Position numbers and translations under genes: made by a program | Assembly: GCA_027482185.1 (NCBI GenBank) | Contig: JAIXWF010000017.1 | Span: 16,862 to 80,861 of the forward strand | DNA length: 64,000 bases | Source: Opitutaceae bacterium | GTDB taxonomy: Bacteria; Verrucomicrobiota; Verrucomicrobiia; Opitutales; Opitutaceae | Direction: 5' to 3' | The notes under the pieces: generated by a model | Seen by the model: the letters and a program-made list of their open reading frames with translations, nothing else | Databases searched by the model: none | Told to the model about the DNA's origin: nothing | In this document: in pieces, positions 18,089-26,465 of the stretch | How positions within the stretch are numbered: position 1 is the first letter of the stretch | Layout of the letters: every line of letters begins with the position of its first letter

Positions 18089-19651
18089 TCAGCGGCCGCC
18101 GCGGGAACTGCCGCCCATCGGCGGGCCGCCCATGCTGCTGCGGCCGGAGAACGGATTGGAGGCGGAGCTGGCCGCGGCGGCGGCGGGGGCGGCGCCGGGC
18201 ATGATCACGCCGGTGACGACGGTGTCGCCGTCGGCCAAACCTTCGAGGACCTCGGTGTAGAAACCGTCGGAGATGCCGAGTTTGACCTGGATCGGGACGA
18301 GTTTCTTGGCGAGGGCGTTGGGGTCTTCGAACTTGTAGAGGGTGCGGGTGACGACGGTGTTGTTGAAACCGCGTTCGCCGGCGCCGCCGGCGCTGGTGGG
18401 TCCGCCGCGGCGGCTGCCGCCGCTGAAACCGCCGCTGCCGCCGGGGCCGCCGCCGCCCTTGCGGCCGCCGGGGGTGGCAAGACGGGCGGCGAGGAGGTCG
18501 GGATCGAGGCCCTTTTCCTTGGCGAGGGCCTTGGCCTTTTCGATTTGCTCGGGGGTGGCGGGGGCGCCGCGTTCGTAGCCGATTTCGCGCATGATGGCCA
18601 TGGTGGCGGTCATGCGTTCCTCGTCGGTCATGGTGGAGGCGCCTTTTTCGGCGGCCTTTTCCGCGCCCTTGGCGTCGGGGGCCTTGGCGGCGGCGGGGGC
18701 TTCGGGGGCCTTGGCGAGGAGGTCCTGCGGGACGCGGACGCGGAGGGCGCCGTTGGCGACGCGGACGACGCCGGGTTTCTGGGCGACGATGATGGAGACG
18801 TTGGCCGTCATGCCGGGCTTGAGCTTCAGGTCCTCGTTCACGACATCGATGATGGTGGCGTAGGAGACGACGCTTTGGTTGGCGGAGGCGGCGTTGCGGA
18901 CCTGACGAATTTTGCCGGCGAAGGTGCGGTTGGGGAAGGCGTCGACGCTGAACTTCACGTCCTGGCCTTCGGAGATGTTGCCGATGTCGGCTTCGGCGAC
19001 GGCGGCGTTGATCTGCATCCGGGTGAGGGTGTTGACCAAGGTGAACAGCACGGGGGCGTTCATGTTGGCGTTCACGGTGCGGCCCTTGTCGGTCTTGCGG
19101 TCGAGGACCATGCCGTCGATCGGGGCGATGATGGTGCAGCGCTCGAGGTCGACCTTGGCGTTGTTGACCGTGGCGATGCGGGTGAGGAGGCCGGCGTTGG
19201 ACTGGGCGAGCTGGGCCTCGGCGGTGTCGAGTTCCTGCTGGGAAACGAGCTTCTTGCCGAAGAGTTCGCGGGTGCGCTCGACGTTGATCTTGATGAGTTG
19301 GTTGGAGGCCTTGGCGGACTCGAGGTCGGCCTCGGCTTGGCGGAGGCGTTGCGTGGGCGTGGCTTCGTCGATGCGGGCGAGGACATCGCCGGCCTTCACG
19401 ATGCTGTTATAGTCGACGAGGACCTCCTTGATCTGGCCGGAGACTTGGGCGCCGACGTCGACGACGACGACGGGCTGGAGATCGCCGGTGGCGGTCACGG
19501 CCTGCACAATGTCGCCGCGGGCGACCTTGGTGGTCTGGAATTCGGGCGCCTTCTCGGTCTTGTCGCGGAAGAAGTACCAGCTGCCGCCGCCGGCGGCGCC
19601 GAGGACGACGAGAAGGGCAATGAGACCACCGTAGCTTTTCGATTTGGCCAT
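18089..19651 (-). CDS. MacA/HlyD-family periplasmic adaptor of an ABC exporter
   Basis: 520 residues. A single N-terminal membrane helix (about 8-28, LIALLVVLGAAGGG) anchors the protein. Then come the lipoyl-like half (GDIVQAVTATGDLQPV), a coiled-coil hairpin (about 95-160, RLRQAEADLESAKASNQL), the second lipoyl half (IIAPIDGMVLDRK) and the beta-barrel. It is longer than typical MacA because of about 100 inserted residues after RVRVPQDLL. The insert includes a helical section (MTDEERMTATMAIMREIG), then a Gly/Arg-rich segment, and the very C-terminus is also Gly/Ser-rich. First gene of the three-gene exporter operon. Confidence 0.93.
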   Translation of the reverse strand: MAKSKSYGGLIALLVVLGAAGGGSWYFFRDKTEKAPEFQTTKVARGDIVQAVTATGDLQPVVVVDVGAQVSGQIKEVLVDYNSIVKAGDVLARIDEATPTQRLRQAEADLESAKASNQLIKINVERTRELFGKKLVSQQELDTAEAQLAQSNAGLLTRIATVNNAKVDLERCTIIAPIDGMVLDRKTDKGRTVNANMNAPVLFTLVNTLTRMQINAAVAEADIGNISEGQDVKFSVDAFPNRTFAGKIRQVRNAASANQSVVSYATIIDVVNEDLKLKPGMTANVSIIVAQKPGVVRVANGALRVRVPQDLLAKAPEAPAAAKAPDAKGAEKAAEKGASTMTDEERMTATMAIMREIGYERGAPATPEQIEKAKALAKEKGLDPDLLAARLATPGGRKGGGGPGGSGGFSGGSRRGGPTSAGGAGERGFNNTVVTRTLYKFEDPNALAKKLVPIQVKLGISDGFYTEVLEGLADGDTVVTGVIMPGAAPAAAAASSASNPFSGRSSMGGPPMGGSSRGGR

Positions 19652-19979
19652 GACGTAGGGTAGGGTGCGGAAACGAAGGTGAGGAAGGGAAGCGGAACCG
19701 GGCGGCCGTTCGGCAGTCAGCAGGACAACCTAGAGGCTACGGTCGGCGCGGGCGCAAAGACGCAGCGATGACCGAAAGGTGACGGGATTTCTCCGGGGGA
19801 ATTTCGGGGCAACAAAGGACGGGGACAGGGCATACCAGCGTGGAAGAGGGGCCGACGCGGGAGAAGCTCCAATTGTTGCGAAGAATCGATTTTTCGGGGG
19901 CCGGACGGTCCGGGCGGTGGCGGAGGGGGAGTTCCTCGGATCCAATCGCGCCCGCTCGCGGCTACCGCTTGCGGCCGGA
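19652..19979. other. Intergenic region, nothing recognised
   Basis: 328 bp between the adaptor gene start and the cytochrome gene stop. No coding frame has recognisable features, and no clear terminator or promoter was seen. The adaptor operon promoter should lie in its left part. Confidence 0.5.
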
Positions 19980-22295
19980 TCAGCGGGCGCCGGAGAGGAA
20001 TTGGCGGGCGCCGGCGTGATTCGGGTCGAGGGCGAGGGCCTGGCGGGCGGCGGCGACGGCGGCGGCGCGTTCGCCGCGTTGCCACAGGACGGTGGCGCGG
20101 GCGTACGGGTAGTCGGCGACGCCGGGCGCGGCCTGCGCGGCGGTATCGAGGGCGGCGAGGGCGTCCGCGGGGCGGCCGGTTTGCGCCAGGAGGAGGCCGA
20201 GGTTGTACCAGGCGCGGTCGAAACGCGGGTTGCGGCGGACGGTTTCCCGCAGGGCCAATTCCGCATCCGGCAATTTGCCGGCGCCGGCGAAGGCGAGGGC
20301 GGCGTTGAAGGCGAGGGGCGCTTCCGTCGGGGCCAACTGGGCCGCGCGCCAGAGCGAGGAGGCGGCTTCGGCGCTGCGGCCGACTTCGTTGAGCATGAGG
20401 CCGAGGGCTTCGTGCAGACCGGCGGAATTGGGATCCCATTGCACGGCGAGGCGGAGTTGTTTTTCCGACTCGGCGGTTTGGCCGCGGTTGAAAAGATCCT
20501 GGCCGATCCGGAGACGGCCGGTGGGTTGGTCGGCGCTGACGGCGAGGTAGGCGTCGAGTTCGGCGCGGAGCGGCGAGCCGGCGGGCAACTCGGGGGACAG
20601 CGGCCAGGCGGCGTCGAGGCGGACGAGGCGGGACGAATCCTGGAGCAGCGGGCGGAGATTGGCGGCCTCGGCGGGCGCGGTGGACAGCACTTGGGCGGCG
20701 GCGGAGCGGACCATCGGGTCGGCGTCGCTGCGGGCGGCGCGGGCGGCCTCGAGCAGGCGCGGGTGCTGCGCGGCGAAGGGGCGGGCGACGAGGAGGAGGG
20801 TGGCGCGCCACGCGGGAACATCTTCGGTCGCGAGGGTGGCGAGGAGGCGGTCGGGGGCGTCGGCCGCGCCGGCCTGGGCGGCGGCGATGACGCGGGTGCG
20901 GGCGCGCTGGCGGGAATCGAGTTTGGCGCCGTACCAACGGTCGGCGTGGCCGATGGCCCAGTCCGTATCCTTGTCGGCATGACAGCGGTTGCAGGCGTTG
21001 GGGATGCCGAGCTCCTTGGTCAGCAGCGGATCCGGTTTCGTGAAGCCGTGGTCGTGGCGCGGGTCGCGCTGCATGTAGGTCGTCGTCGGCATATGGCACG
21101 AGACGCATTGGTTGCCGGTGCTGCCGGCGGCGTGGTGCGAATGCGCGAGCGGATCGATGACGGGGGCGTTGAGCCGGCCGCCGGGGCTGTGGCATTGCAT
21201 GCACAGCGCGTTGTTGGACGCGGGCAAAATGGTTTTGCCGGAATGCGGATCGTGGCAGTCGAGGCAGGTGACGCCGGCCTTGCCGCCCATGCGCGACGTG
21301 AGGATCGAGGTGAAGTTGAAGTCTTCGTCGCGGACCTGGCCGTCGGGGTAGAAGATGTTGGCCTCGGTCGGGAGGGTGAGGCGGAAGTGGTCGTGGTAGG
21401 GGAGGTCGGCGCGGAGTTCGCCGGTGAGCAATTCGTTGCGGGCGTGGCAGGGGGCGCAGGTTTCCTGGGCGCGTTGGCGCTGGGCGAAGACGGCGGCGGG
21501 GGCGGGCGCGGGGCGGGCGGCTTTCTGGCCGGTCTTGGCGGTGGCGGCGTGGTCGGCGGGCATCGCGTGGCATTGCGCGCAGCCGACGCCGTGTTCGGTC
21601 CAGGTGGTCGCGTAGGTGTCGGCGACGGCGTCATAGTTTTTCCGATACCCCGTCATGTGGCAGTGGGCGCACATGGCGTTCCAGTTCATGCCGCGGCCGC
21701 GCCAGTGGCCCCATTCGCCGGGCTGGCGGCGTTCGTCGCCGAAGACGTTGAACCATTCCTTCTTCGCGGGATCGAAGGCGAGTTCGGCGGCCTGGTAGCG
21801 GCCGCCGCCGATGGGCACGATGTATTGGCGGAGCGGCGTGTGGCCGAGGGCGAATTCGGCGATGTAGGTTTCGAGGGCGGAGCTGCCGGCGCGTTTCTCG
21901 GTGAAGGTCGGTTTGCCGTCCTTCCATTCGACGCGGTAGGCGATGCCGTGGGCCTCGAATTCCTGGACGCGGCCGAAGGCATCGGCGTCGGCCTGCGCGT
22001 CGACGGGGCGGTTGGCGAGGGCGTGGTGCGAAGCGGCCCAGCTCTTGTAGATATCCTCGTGGCAGGAGCGGCAATCGGACGAGGGCGGGACGCGCGCGGG
22101 CTGGGCGGCGACGTTGGCGGCAGCGGAATTGCCGGCAGCGGATTTCGGCGCGGCAGTGGCGGCGGAGGACGACGAAGAGGAGGTGTTTTCCGCGGAATTG
22201 CGTTTCGCGCAGCCGCCGGCGAGCGCAAGGGCGGCGCAGGCGAGGAGGACGCGGAACGGGGAAAACGGGACGAACACGGCGTCAACGCGTGCCAA
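19980..22295 (-). CDS. Octaheme c-type cytochrome with HEAT-like and TPR repeats (probable lipoprotein)
   Basis: 771 residues if translation begins at a TTG (22295); a GTG at 22277 is an equally possible start. The N-terminus is a signal sequence ending near ALAGGC, suggesting a lipoprotein. Eight CxxCH heme motifs are visible in order: CRSCH, CAHCH, CAQCH, CAPCH, CLDCH, CMQCH, CVSCH, CNRCH (about residues 73-435). The middle (about 455-570) resembles HEAT-like helical repeats (LLATLATEDVPAWRATLL). The C-terminal 190 residues are TPRs. The CxxCH spacing recalls cytochrome c554-type folds. It probably acts in periplasmic electron transfer, but donor and acceptor are unknown. The coding region overlaps the end of galM by up to 14 bp. 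Confidence 0.92.
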   Translation of the reverse strand: MARVDAVFVPFSPFRVLLACAALALAGGCAKRNSAENTSSSSSSAATAAPKSAAGNSAAANVAAQPARVPPSSDCRSCHEDIYKSWAASHHALANRPVDAQADADAFGRVQEFEAHGIAYRVEWKDGKPTFTEKRAGSSALETYIAEFALGHTPLRQYIVPIGGGRYQAAELAFDPAKKEWFNVFGDERRQPGEWGHWRGRGMNWNAMCAHCHMTGYRKNYDAVADTYATTWTEHGVGCAQCHAMPADHAATAKTGQKAARPAPAPAAVFAQRQRAQETCAPCHARNELLTGELRADLPYHDHFRLTLPTEANIFYPDGQVRDEDFNFTSILTSRMGGKAGVTCLDCHDPHSGKTILPASNNALCMQCHSPGGRLNAPVIDPLAHSHHAAGSTGNQCVSCHMPTTTYMQRDPRHDHGFTKPDPLLTKELGIPNACNRCHADKDTDWAIGHADRWYGAKLDSRQRARTRVIAAAQAGAADAPDRLLATLATEDVPAWRATLLLVARPFAAQHPRLLEAARAARSDADPMVRSAAAQVLSTAPAEAANLRPLLQDSSRLVRLDAAWPLSPELPAGSPLRAELDAYLAVSADQPTGRLRIGQDLFNRGQTAESEKQLRLAVQWDPNSAGLHEALGLMLNEVGRSAEAASSLWRAAQLAPTEAPLAFNAALAFAGAGKLPDAELALRETVRRNPRFDRAWYNLGLLLAQTGRPADALAALDTAAQAAPGVADYPYARATVLWQRGERAAAVAAARQALALDPNHAGARQFLSGAR

Positions 22296-23343
22296 AGCGG
22301 TAGACCGTGGTCGAGGTCAACGTGCGGCCGGGGCGCAGAATCACGGAGGGGAAGGCGGGCTGGTTGGGCGAATCGGGGAAGTGCTGCGTCTCGAGGCAGA
22401 AGCCGCTGCGCCAGGGGTAGGCGGAGCCGGTTTTGCCGACGATGGTGCCGGCGAGGAAATTGCCGGTGTAGAATTGGAAGCCGGGCTCGGTGGTGAGGAG
22501 GTCGAGGGTGCGGCCGGAGGTAGGGTCGTAAACGGAGGCGGCGGGGGCGAGCGGGGCGGGGCCGCGGTCGATGACGAAGTTGTGGTCGTAGCCGCCGGCG
22601 AGACGGAGTTGCTCGTGAGGCGCGTCGATGCGCGCGCCGATGCGGTGCGGCGCGAGGAAATCGAGGGGCGTGCCGGCGACGGGGGCGAGTTCGCCGGTGG
22701 GGATGAGGCCGGCGTCGACGGGCGTGTAGCGGGAGGCGCGGAAAACGGCTTCGTGATCGAGAATCGTGCCGCGGCCCTCGCCGGCGAGGTTGAAGAAGGA
22801 ATGGTTGGTGAGATTGACGGGCGTCGGGGCGTCGGCGACGGCGGTGTAGTCGATCTGGAGGGCGTGGTCGGCGGTGACAGTGTAGACGACGGTGACGTCG
22901 AGATTGCCCGGGTAGCCTTCGTCGCCGGCGGGGCTGCGGTGGCGGAGGCGGAGGGCGGGGCCGGCGGCGGAGACGAAGGATTCGGCGGCCCAGACATAGC
23001 GGTCGAAGCCGCGGACGCCGCCGTGGAGGTGGCAAGGGATGCCGTTGGGCGTGTTGTTGCGGGCGAGGTCGTAGGTGCGGCCGTCGAGGGAGAAACGGCC
23101 GTGGGCGATGCGGTTGCCGACGCGGCCGACGAGGCAGCCGAAGAACGAACCGTGGGTGGCGTAGGCGGCGGCGTCGGGGCAGCCGAGGACGACATCGGCG
23201 AGGCGGCCGGCGCGGTCGGGGGCGAAGAGGCGGACGACGGCCCCGCCGTAGTCGGTGATCTCGGCGCGGAAACCGGCGGCGTTTTCGAGGACGAAGAGTT
23301 GGGTCGGGGTGCCGTCGGGTAGGAGGCCGAAGGGGGTGGGCAT
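22282..23343 (-). CDS. galM: Aldose 1-epimerase (galactose mutarotase)
   Basis: 353 residues from the ATG at 23343 (MPTPFGLL). The GalM beta-sandwich is recognisable throughout. NRIAHGRFSLDGRTY and the catalytic-His region CHLHGG are followed by VNLTNHSFFNLAG (second catalytic His), YDHNFVI, and a C-terminal FCLETQHFPDSPNQPAFPS containing the catalytic Glu. The enzyme interconverts alpha and beta anomers of galactose or glucose, linking sugar uptake to the Leloir pathway. No other galactose genes are adjacent. Longer upstream frames run into the repeat-filled gap and are not credible. Confidence 0.95.
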   Translation of the reverse strand: MPTPFGLLPDGTPTQLFVLENAAGFRAEITDYGGAVVRLFAPDRAGRLADVVLGCPDAAAYATHGSFFGCLVGRVGNRIAHGRFSLDGRTYDLARNNTPNGIPCHLHGGVRGFDRYVWAAESFVSAAGPALRLRHRSPAGDEGYPGNLDVTVVYTVTADHALQIDYTAVADAPTPVNLTNHSFFNLAGEGRGTILDHEAVFRASRYTPVDAGLIPTGELAPVAGTPLDFLAPHRIGARIDAPHEQLRLAGGYDHNFVIDRGPAPLAPAASVYDPTSGRTLDLLTTEPGFQFYTGNFLAGTIVGKTGSAYPWRSGFCLETQHFPDSPNQPAFPSVILRPGRTLTSTTVYRFGTR

Positions 23344-23520
23344 GGGCGGGATAGAAGGCGGAAGGCGGAAGGCGAAAATCGGAAAAGGCGGAAATCGGAA
23401 AAGCGGGAAACGGAGGATCAAAGAAGAAAGAGGGGAAAGAAGAAGGAAGAAACAGGGGCGGAAGGCGGTCGGCGGAAATTGGAAAATTGGGAAATTGGAA
23501 GACTGGGAAACGAAGGCCGG
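23344..23520. repeat. GGAAA-type word repeats between galM and the flavin reductase gene
   Basis: Degenerate purine-rich words such as GGCGGAAATCGGAAAAG and GGAAAATTGGGAAATTGGAAG are repeated many times in the divergent gap. The promoters of both genes must lie within or beside this tract. Confidence 0.75.
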
Positions 23521-23572
23521 TGGGCGGAGGTCGGGGGATTGCTTCAGGAGCGGGCAATGCCACGGTGGAGGG

Positions 23573-24178
23573 ATGGAAATCGATTTTTCGGCGCTGAAGG
23601 CGCGGGACGCGTATGCGTGGATGATCGCGACGATTTTGCCGCGGCCGGTGGCGTGGGTGGCGACGGTGTCGCCGGACGGGAAAACGAACCTGGCGCCGTT
23701 TTCGTTTTTCCAAGGCGTGACGGCGAATCCGCCGACGCTGATGTTCGTGCCGGTGAACACGCGCGAGGGCGCGAAGAAGGACACGGTGCGCAACATCGAG
23801 GCGACGGGGGAATTCGTCGTGAACCTCGTGCCATTCGCGCTCGTCGAGGCGATGAGCGCAACGTCGGCGAGCCTGCCCTACGGCGAGAGCGAATTCGAAA
23901 AGTTCGGCATCGCGGCGGCACCGAGCACGACGGTGAAACCGCCGCGCGTGGCGGCGGCGCCGGTGGCGTTCGAGTGCAAGCTCGACCGGATCGTGACGAT
24001 CGGCGAGGGGCCGCTGGCGGCGAATGTCGTATTCGGAAGAATCCTACGCGTGCACGTGGCGGATGCGGTGCTCGGGGCGGACGGCAAACCGGACGCGGGC
24101 AAACTCGATCTCATCGCGCGCCTCGGCGGCGACGGCTACGCGCGGACGACGGATCGGTTTGAATTGGAGAGGCCGTAG
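23573..24178 (+). CDS. Flavin reductase-like, FMN-binding split-barrel protein
   Basis: 201 residues from the ATG at 23573, preceded by GGTGGAGGG at suitable spacing. The sequence shows the DIM6/NTAB flavin-reductase-like layout: ILPRPVAWVATVSPDGKTNLAPFSFF near the N-terminus, then FVPVNTREGAKKDTVRNIEATGEFVVNLV. These are typical FMN-binding loops. Family members reduce flavins with NAD(P)H or bind FMN as electron carriers. The gene stands alone between repeat tracts and converges on the AraC-type regulator. The specific partner oxygenase or role is unknown. Confidence 0.92.
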   Translation: MEIDFSALKARDAYAWMIATILPRPVAWVATVSPDGKTNLAPFSFFQGVTANPPTLMFVPVNTREGAKKDTVRNIEATGEFVVNLVPFALVEAMSATSASLPYGESEFEKFGIAAAPSTTVKPPRVAAAPVAFECKLDRIVTIGEGPLAANVVFGRILRVHVADAVLGADGKPDAGKLDLIARLGGDGYARTTDRFELERP

Positions 24179-24245
24179 GCGGAAAAGCGGAAAAGCGGGA
24201 AACGGGGAAATTGGAAAAGGGGAGATTGGGAAAACGGGAAACGGG
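24179..24245. repeat. GGAAAAG-type word repeats in a convergent gap
   Basis: About 65 bp of words like GGAAAAGCGGGAAACGGG between the stops of the flavin reductase gene and the AraC-type gene. Same family as the tracts at 14.3 and 23.4 kb. Confidence 0.7.
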
Positions 24246-25136
24246 TCAGCGGGGGCGGACGGGGACGAGGTATTCGAACTCGCAGGATTCGCCGCCGTCG
24301 CCGAAGCGTTCGTCCTGTCGGTCGAGGTTGGGGCTGTCGCGGTGGACGTAGCCGGAGCGGGGCAGCCAGGAGCCGAAGGCGTAGTTGATCGTTTCGGCCA
24401 GCCGGGCGACGGGACCGCGGTGCGTGAAGCAGGCGTAGGTGCCGGCGGGGATGGTCCAGTGGACGAAGGGGGCCTTGGGAGTGTGCCCGGCGGGCAGATT
24501 GACGGCGGCGAGGTACTCGAGCTCGTCGGGGTGGCGGCGGACGCCGTCGGTAGGGCAACGCGCGGCGCCGTAGATGCAGCGTTCCACGGGTTCCGGCAAC
24601 TGCGGGATGAGCGGGCAGAAGCGCGCGTACAGTTTCGGGATGACGTCGAGGTTGTCGGCGTCGGGGGACATCGGCCCGATGAAGCGGGCGGAAAGACCGT
24701 GGAGTTGGAGGGCGGGCAGGTGGATCAGTTTGGGTTCCATGGAAGTCCGGCGGGGGAGACGTTGCAGGCGTTGCAGGGTGAGGCGGGGGCGGGTGCGGTT
24801 CCAAGCGAGGCCGCCTTGGCGGCGGAAGGCGCTCGGGGTCGTCCCGAAGGCGGCGCGGAAGGCGCGGGTGAACGCCTCGTGGGACTCGAATTGGTAGTCG
24901 AGGGCGACCTCGAGGATCGAGCGGCGCGAGGCGCGCAGGTCGTCGGCCGCGGCGGTGAGCCGGCGGCGCCGGATGTAGGCGCCGAGCGATTCGCCGGTGA
25001 GCTCGGCAAAGAGGCGATGGAAGTGCCAGAGCGAGAAGCCGGCGCGGCGGGCGACCGTATCGAGCGAGATGCGTTCGCGCAGGTGCCGCTCGATCAGATC
25101 GGCGGCGCGGAGAACGGCTTCACGGTAGCGTGGCAT
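24246..25136 (-). CDS. AraC-family regulator with GyrI-like effector-binding domain
   Basis: 296 residues. Unusually for AraC proteins but typical of the Rob/SoxS-GyrI group, the two helix-turn-helix motifs are N-terminal (about 10-105: ISLDTVARRAGFSLWHFHRLFAELTGESLGAYI and ILEVALDYQFESHEAFTRAFRAAFG). The C-terminal half (about 133-296) is a GyrI-like small-molecule-binding domain (FIGPMSPDADNLDVIPKLYARF, VHWTIPAGTYACFTH). Such proteins act as ligand-responsive activators of efflux or detoxification genes. Start is an ATG at 25136. The ligand and targets are unknown. Confidence 0.94.
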   Translation of the reverse strand: MPRYREAVLRAADLIERHLRERISLDTVARRAGFSLWHFHRLFAELTGESLGAYIRRRRLTAAADDLRASRRSILEVALDYQFESHEAFTRAFRAAFGTTPSAFRRQGGLAWNRTRPRLTLQRLQRLPRRTSMEPKLIHLPALQLHGLSARFIGPMSPDADNLDVIPKLYARFCPLIPQLPEPVERCIYGAARCPTDGVRRHPDELEYLAAVNLPAGHTPKAPFVHWTIPAGTYACFTHRGPVARLAETINYAFGSWLPRSGYVHRDSPNLDRQDERFGDGGESCEFEYLVPVRPR

Positions 25137-25194
25137 CGGAAAACAGCCCGCAGCTTAGCAGACGTCCGCGCCCGGGGGCTTGATCTTCTGTGCG

Positions 25195-25427
25195 ATTTTT
25201 CGGTGGGCGCCGGGGAAGACGCGGAAGACGGGAAGACGCGGAAGACGGGGAAGACGCGGAAGAGGAGAAAGACGGGGAACGGGATTGGCGGGAAAGGCCG
25301 AGGGTATGACGTGTCGATCCCGTGGATTTTGATCCTGTCCATCCTGTCCCGGATCGGGGGGAGGGATTGCAAGGCAGAGACAGGATCGGACAGGACGACG
25401 GAGACAGGAGGGACAGGATTTGGGGGA
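25195..25427. repeat. GAAGACGCGG-type tract followed by GACAGGAT-type tract
   Basis: 25200-25290 consists of degenerate GAAGACGCGGAAGACGGG words. 25325-25425 contains TGATCCTGTCCATCCTGTCC and its reverse-complement form GACAGGATCGGACAGGA, making a loose inverted arrangement. Together they fill the gap between the methyltransferase stop and the AraC-type gene. Confidence 0.75.
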
Positions 25428-26372
25428 TCAGGTTTTCCGGTTTTTCGCGGGCGCGATTTTCGGAGTCTCCCGCACGGCGGACCAGAAACGGCATTCGTCG
25501 GAGAAGTCGCGGACGGCGCGGGATTCCTTCGCGACCTCGGGCCTCAGGGCGTCGAAGGTGTGCGTCCAGCCGGTGGCGGCGAGATCCTCGAGGATCTCGC
25601 GGCGGTCGGGCAGGTGCATGAAGGTGCGGCCGGCTTCGTCCTCGAAGTAGCGGTCGCCGAACTCGACGAGCCGCGGGTCCTGTTCGCCGCGCGTCCAGCG
25701 GATCGTCTCGAGCCGCCAAAGGGCGCGTTCGGTGGGCGTGGCGTCGCGGTCGTGGGTCGTGAAGAGCAGCGGCGCGCCGGGCGCGCAGACCGCGGCGAGC
25801 CCGCGCAAGGCTTCGCGCCGGTGCGCGCGGCCGGGGATCTGCATGAGGCCGTTGAAGGGGAAGAGGGCGCCGCCGAAATAGCCGCGCGGGTCGGTGCAGC
25901 CGCGCGGGCGCGCGCGGGTGAAGTGATCGGCGAGCGGGCAGCCGGGGGCGAGGAGGGCGGTGGCGTCGGCGTGGAGGAAGGTGAGAGGGGCGGGGGCTAT
26001 GGGTCCTGTAGGTCCTATGGGTCCCATGGGACGGATGGGACTTATGGGAGTGATATCGGCTGCGGGAGCGGGAGGGGAATTTTCCGGGAGGCGTTCGGCG
26101 GCGAGGCTGCGGGCTTGGTCGACCAACTCTTCGGCGAAGTCGAAGGCGACGAGCTCGCGGTAGCCGAGCGCCCAGAGGCCGAGGGTCACGCGGCCGGCGC
26201 CGCAGCCGGCCTCGATCAACGGCGCGGTGCGATCGGGTAAGAAGCGCTCGATCAGGATCCGCTCCGAGGCCCACAGCCCGAGCTCGTGCGCGGCGCGCGT
26301 GTAGTGCACGACGGCCGGGAGATCGTTGAAATCGGCCCGGACCGTGGCGGCGGTGATCTTGCCGGGGGGCAT
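25428..26372 (-). CDS. Class I SAM-dependent methyltransferase with a repeat-derived insert
   Basis: 314 residues. The SAM-binding motif I is visible as PLIEAGCGAGRVTLGLWALGY followed by acidic FDFAEELVDQA (motif II). Later there is a LLFTTHDRDATPTERALWRLE stretch consistent with motifs beyond the Rossmann core. Substrate unknown. Odd feature: residues about 105-128 are a Pro/Ile/Met/Gly low-complexity run (ITPISPIRPMGPIGP and on), encoded by a degenerate tandem DNA repeat at 25998-26050. It lies in a loop between the second and third strands of the Rossmann core and seems tolerated. The last codons also run up to the 25.4-kb GACAGGAT tract. Confidence 0.88.
   Translation of the reverse strand: MPPGKITAATVRADFNDLPAVVHYTRAAHELGLWASERILIERFLPDRTAPLIEAGCGAGRVTLGLWALGYRELVAFDFAEELVDQARSLAAERLPENSPPAPAADITPISPIRPMGPIGPTGPIAPAPLTFLHADATALLAPGCPLADHFTRARPRGCTDPRGYFGGALFPFNGLMQIPGRAHRREALRGLAAVCAPGAPLLFTTHDRDATPTERALWRLETIRWTRGEQDPRLVEFGDRYFEDEAGRTFMHLPDRREILEDLAATGWTHTFDALRPEVAKESRAVRDFSDECRFWSAVRETPKIAPAKNRKT
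25992..26050. repeat. Tandem CCTATGGGT-type words inside a coding region
   Basis: Words GGTCCTGTA, GGTCCTATG, GGTCCCATG, GGACGGATG, GGACTTATG follow each other with 9-bp spacing. The multiple-of-three spacing keeps the methyltransferase reading frame and encodes repeating Pro-x-x/Gly-Pro-x tripeptides. Confidence 0.85.
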
Positions 26373-26465
26373 GGAGGTGGAGCTTTCGGCGATCAGCGAT
26401 CAGCTTTCAGCTCCCGGTGGTTTAAGATCAGCCAGAGCTTGAGCTGAAGGCGGGCGAGCTTGGGC
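26373..26465. repeat. Short GATCAGC/AGCTTTCAGCTC word repeat
   Basis: Between the two methyltransferase genes, 26390-26424 reads as overlapping near-copies of CGATCAGCGATCAGC and CAGCTTTCAGCTC. It is another degenerate word family distinct from the purine-rich ones. Confidence 0.5.

Noticed and set aside
24024..26240. 738-codon plus-strand frame across the AraC-type and methyltransferase genes
   Set aside because: It is antisense to two genes with clear motifs and runs through intergenic repeat tracts.
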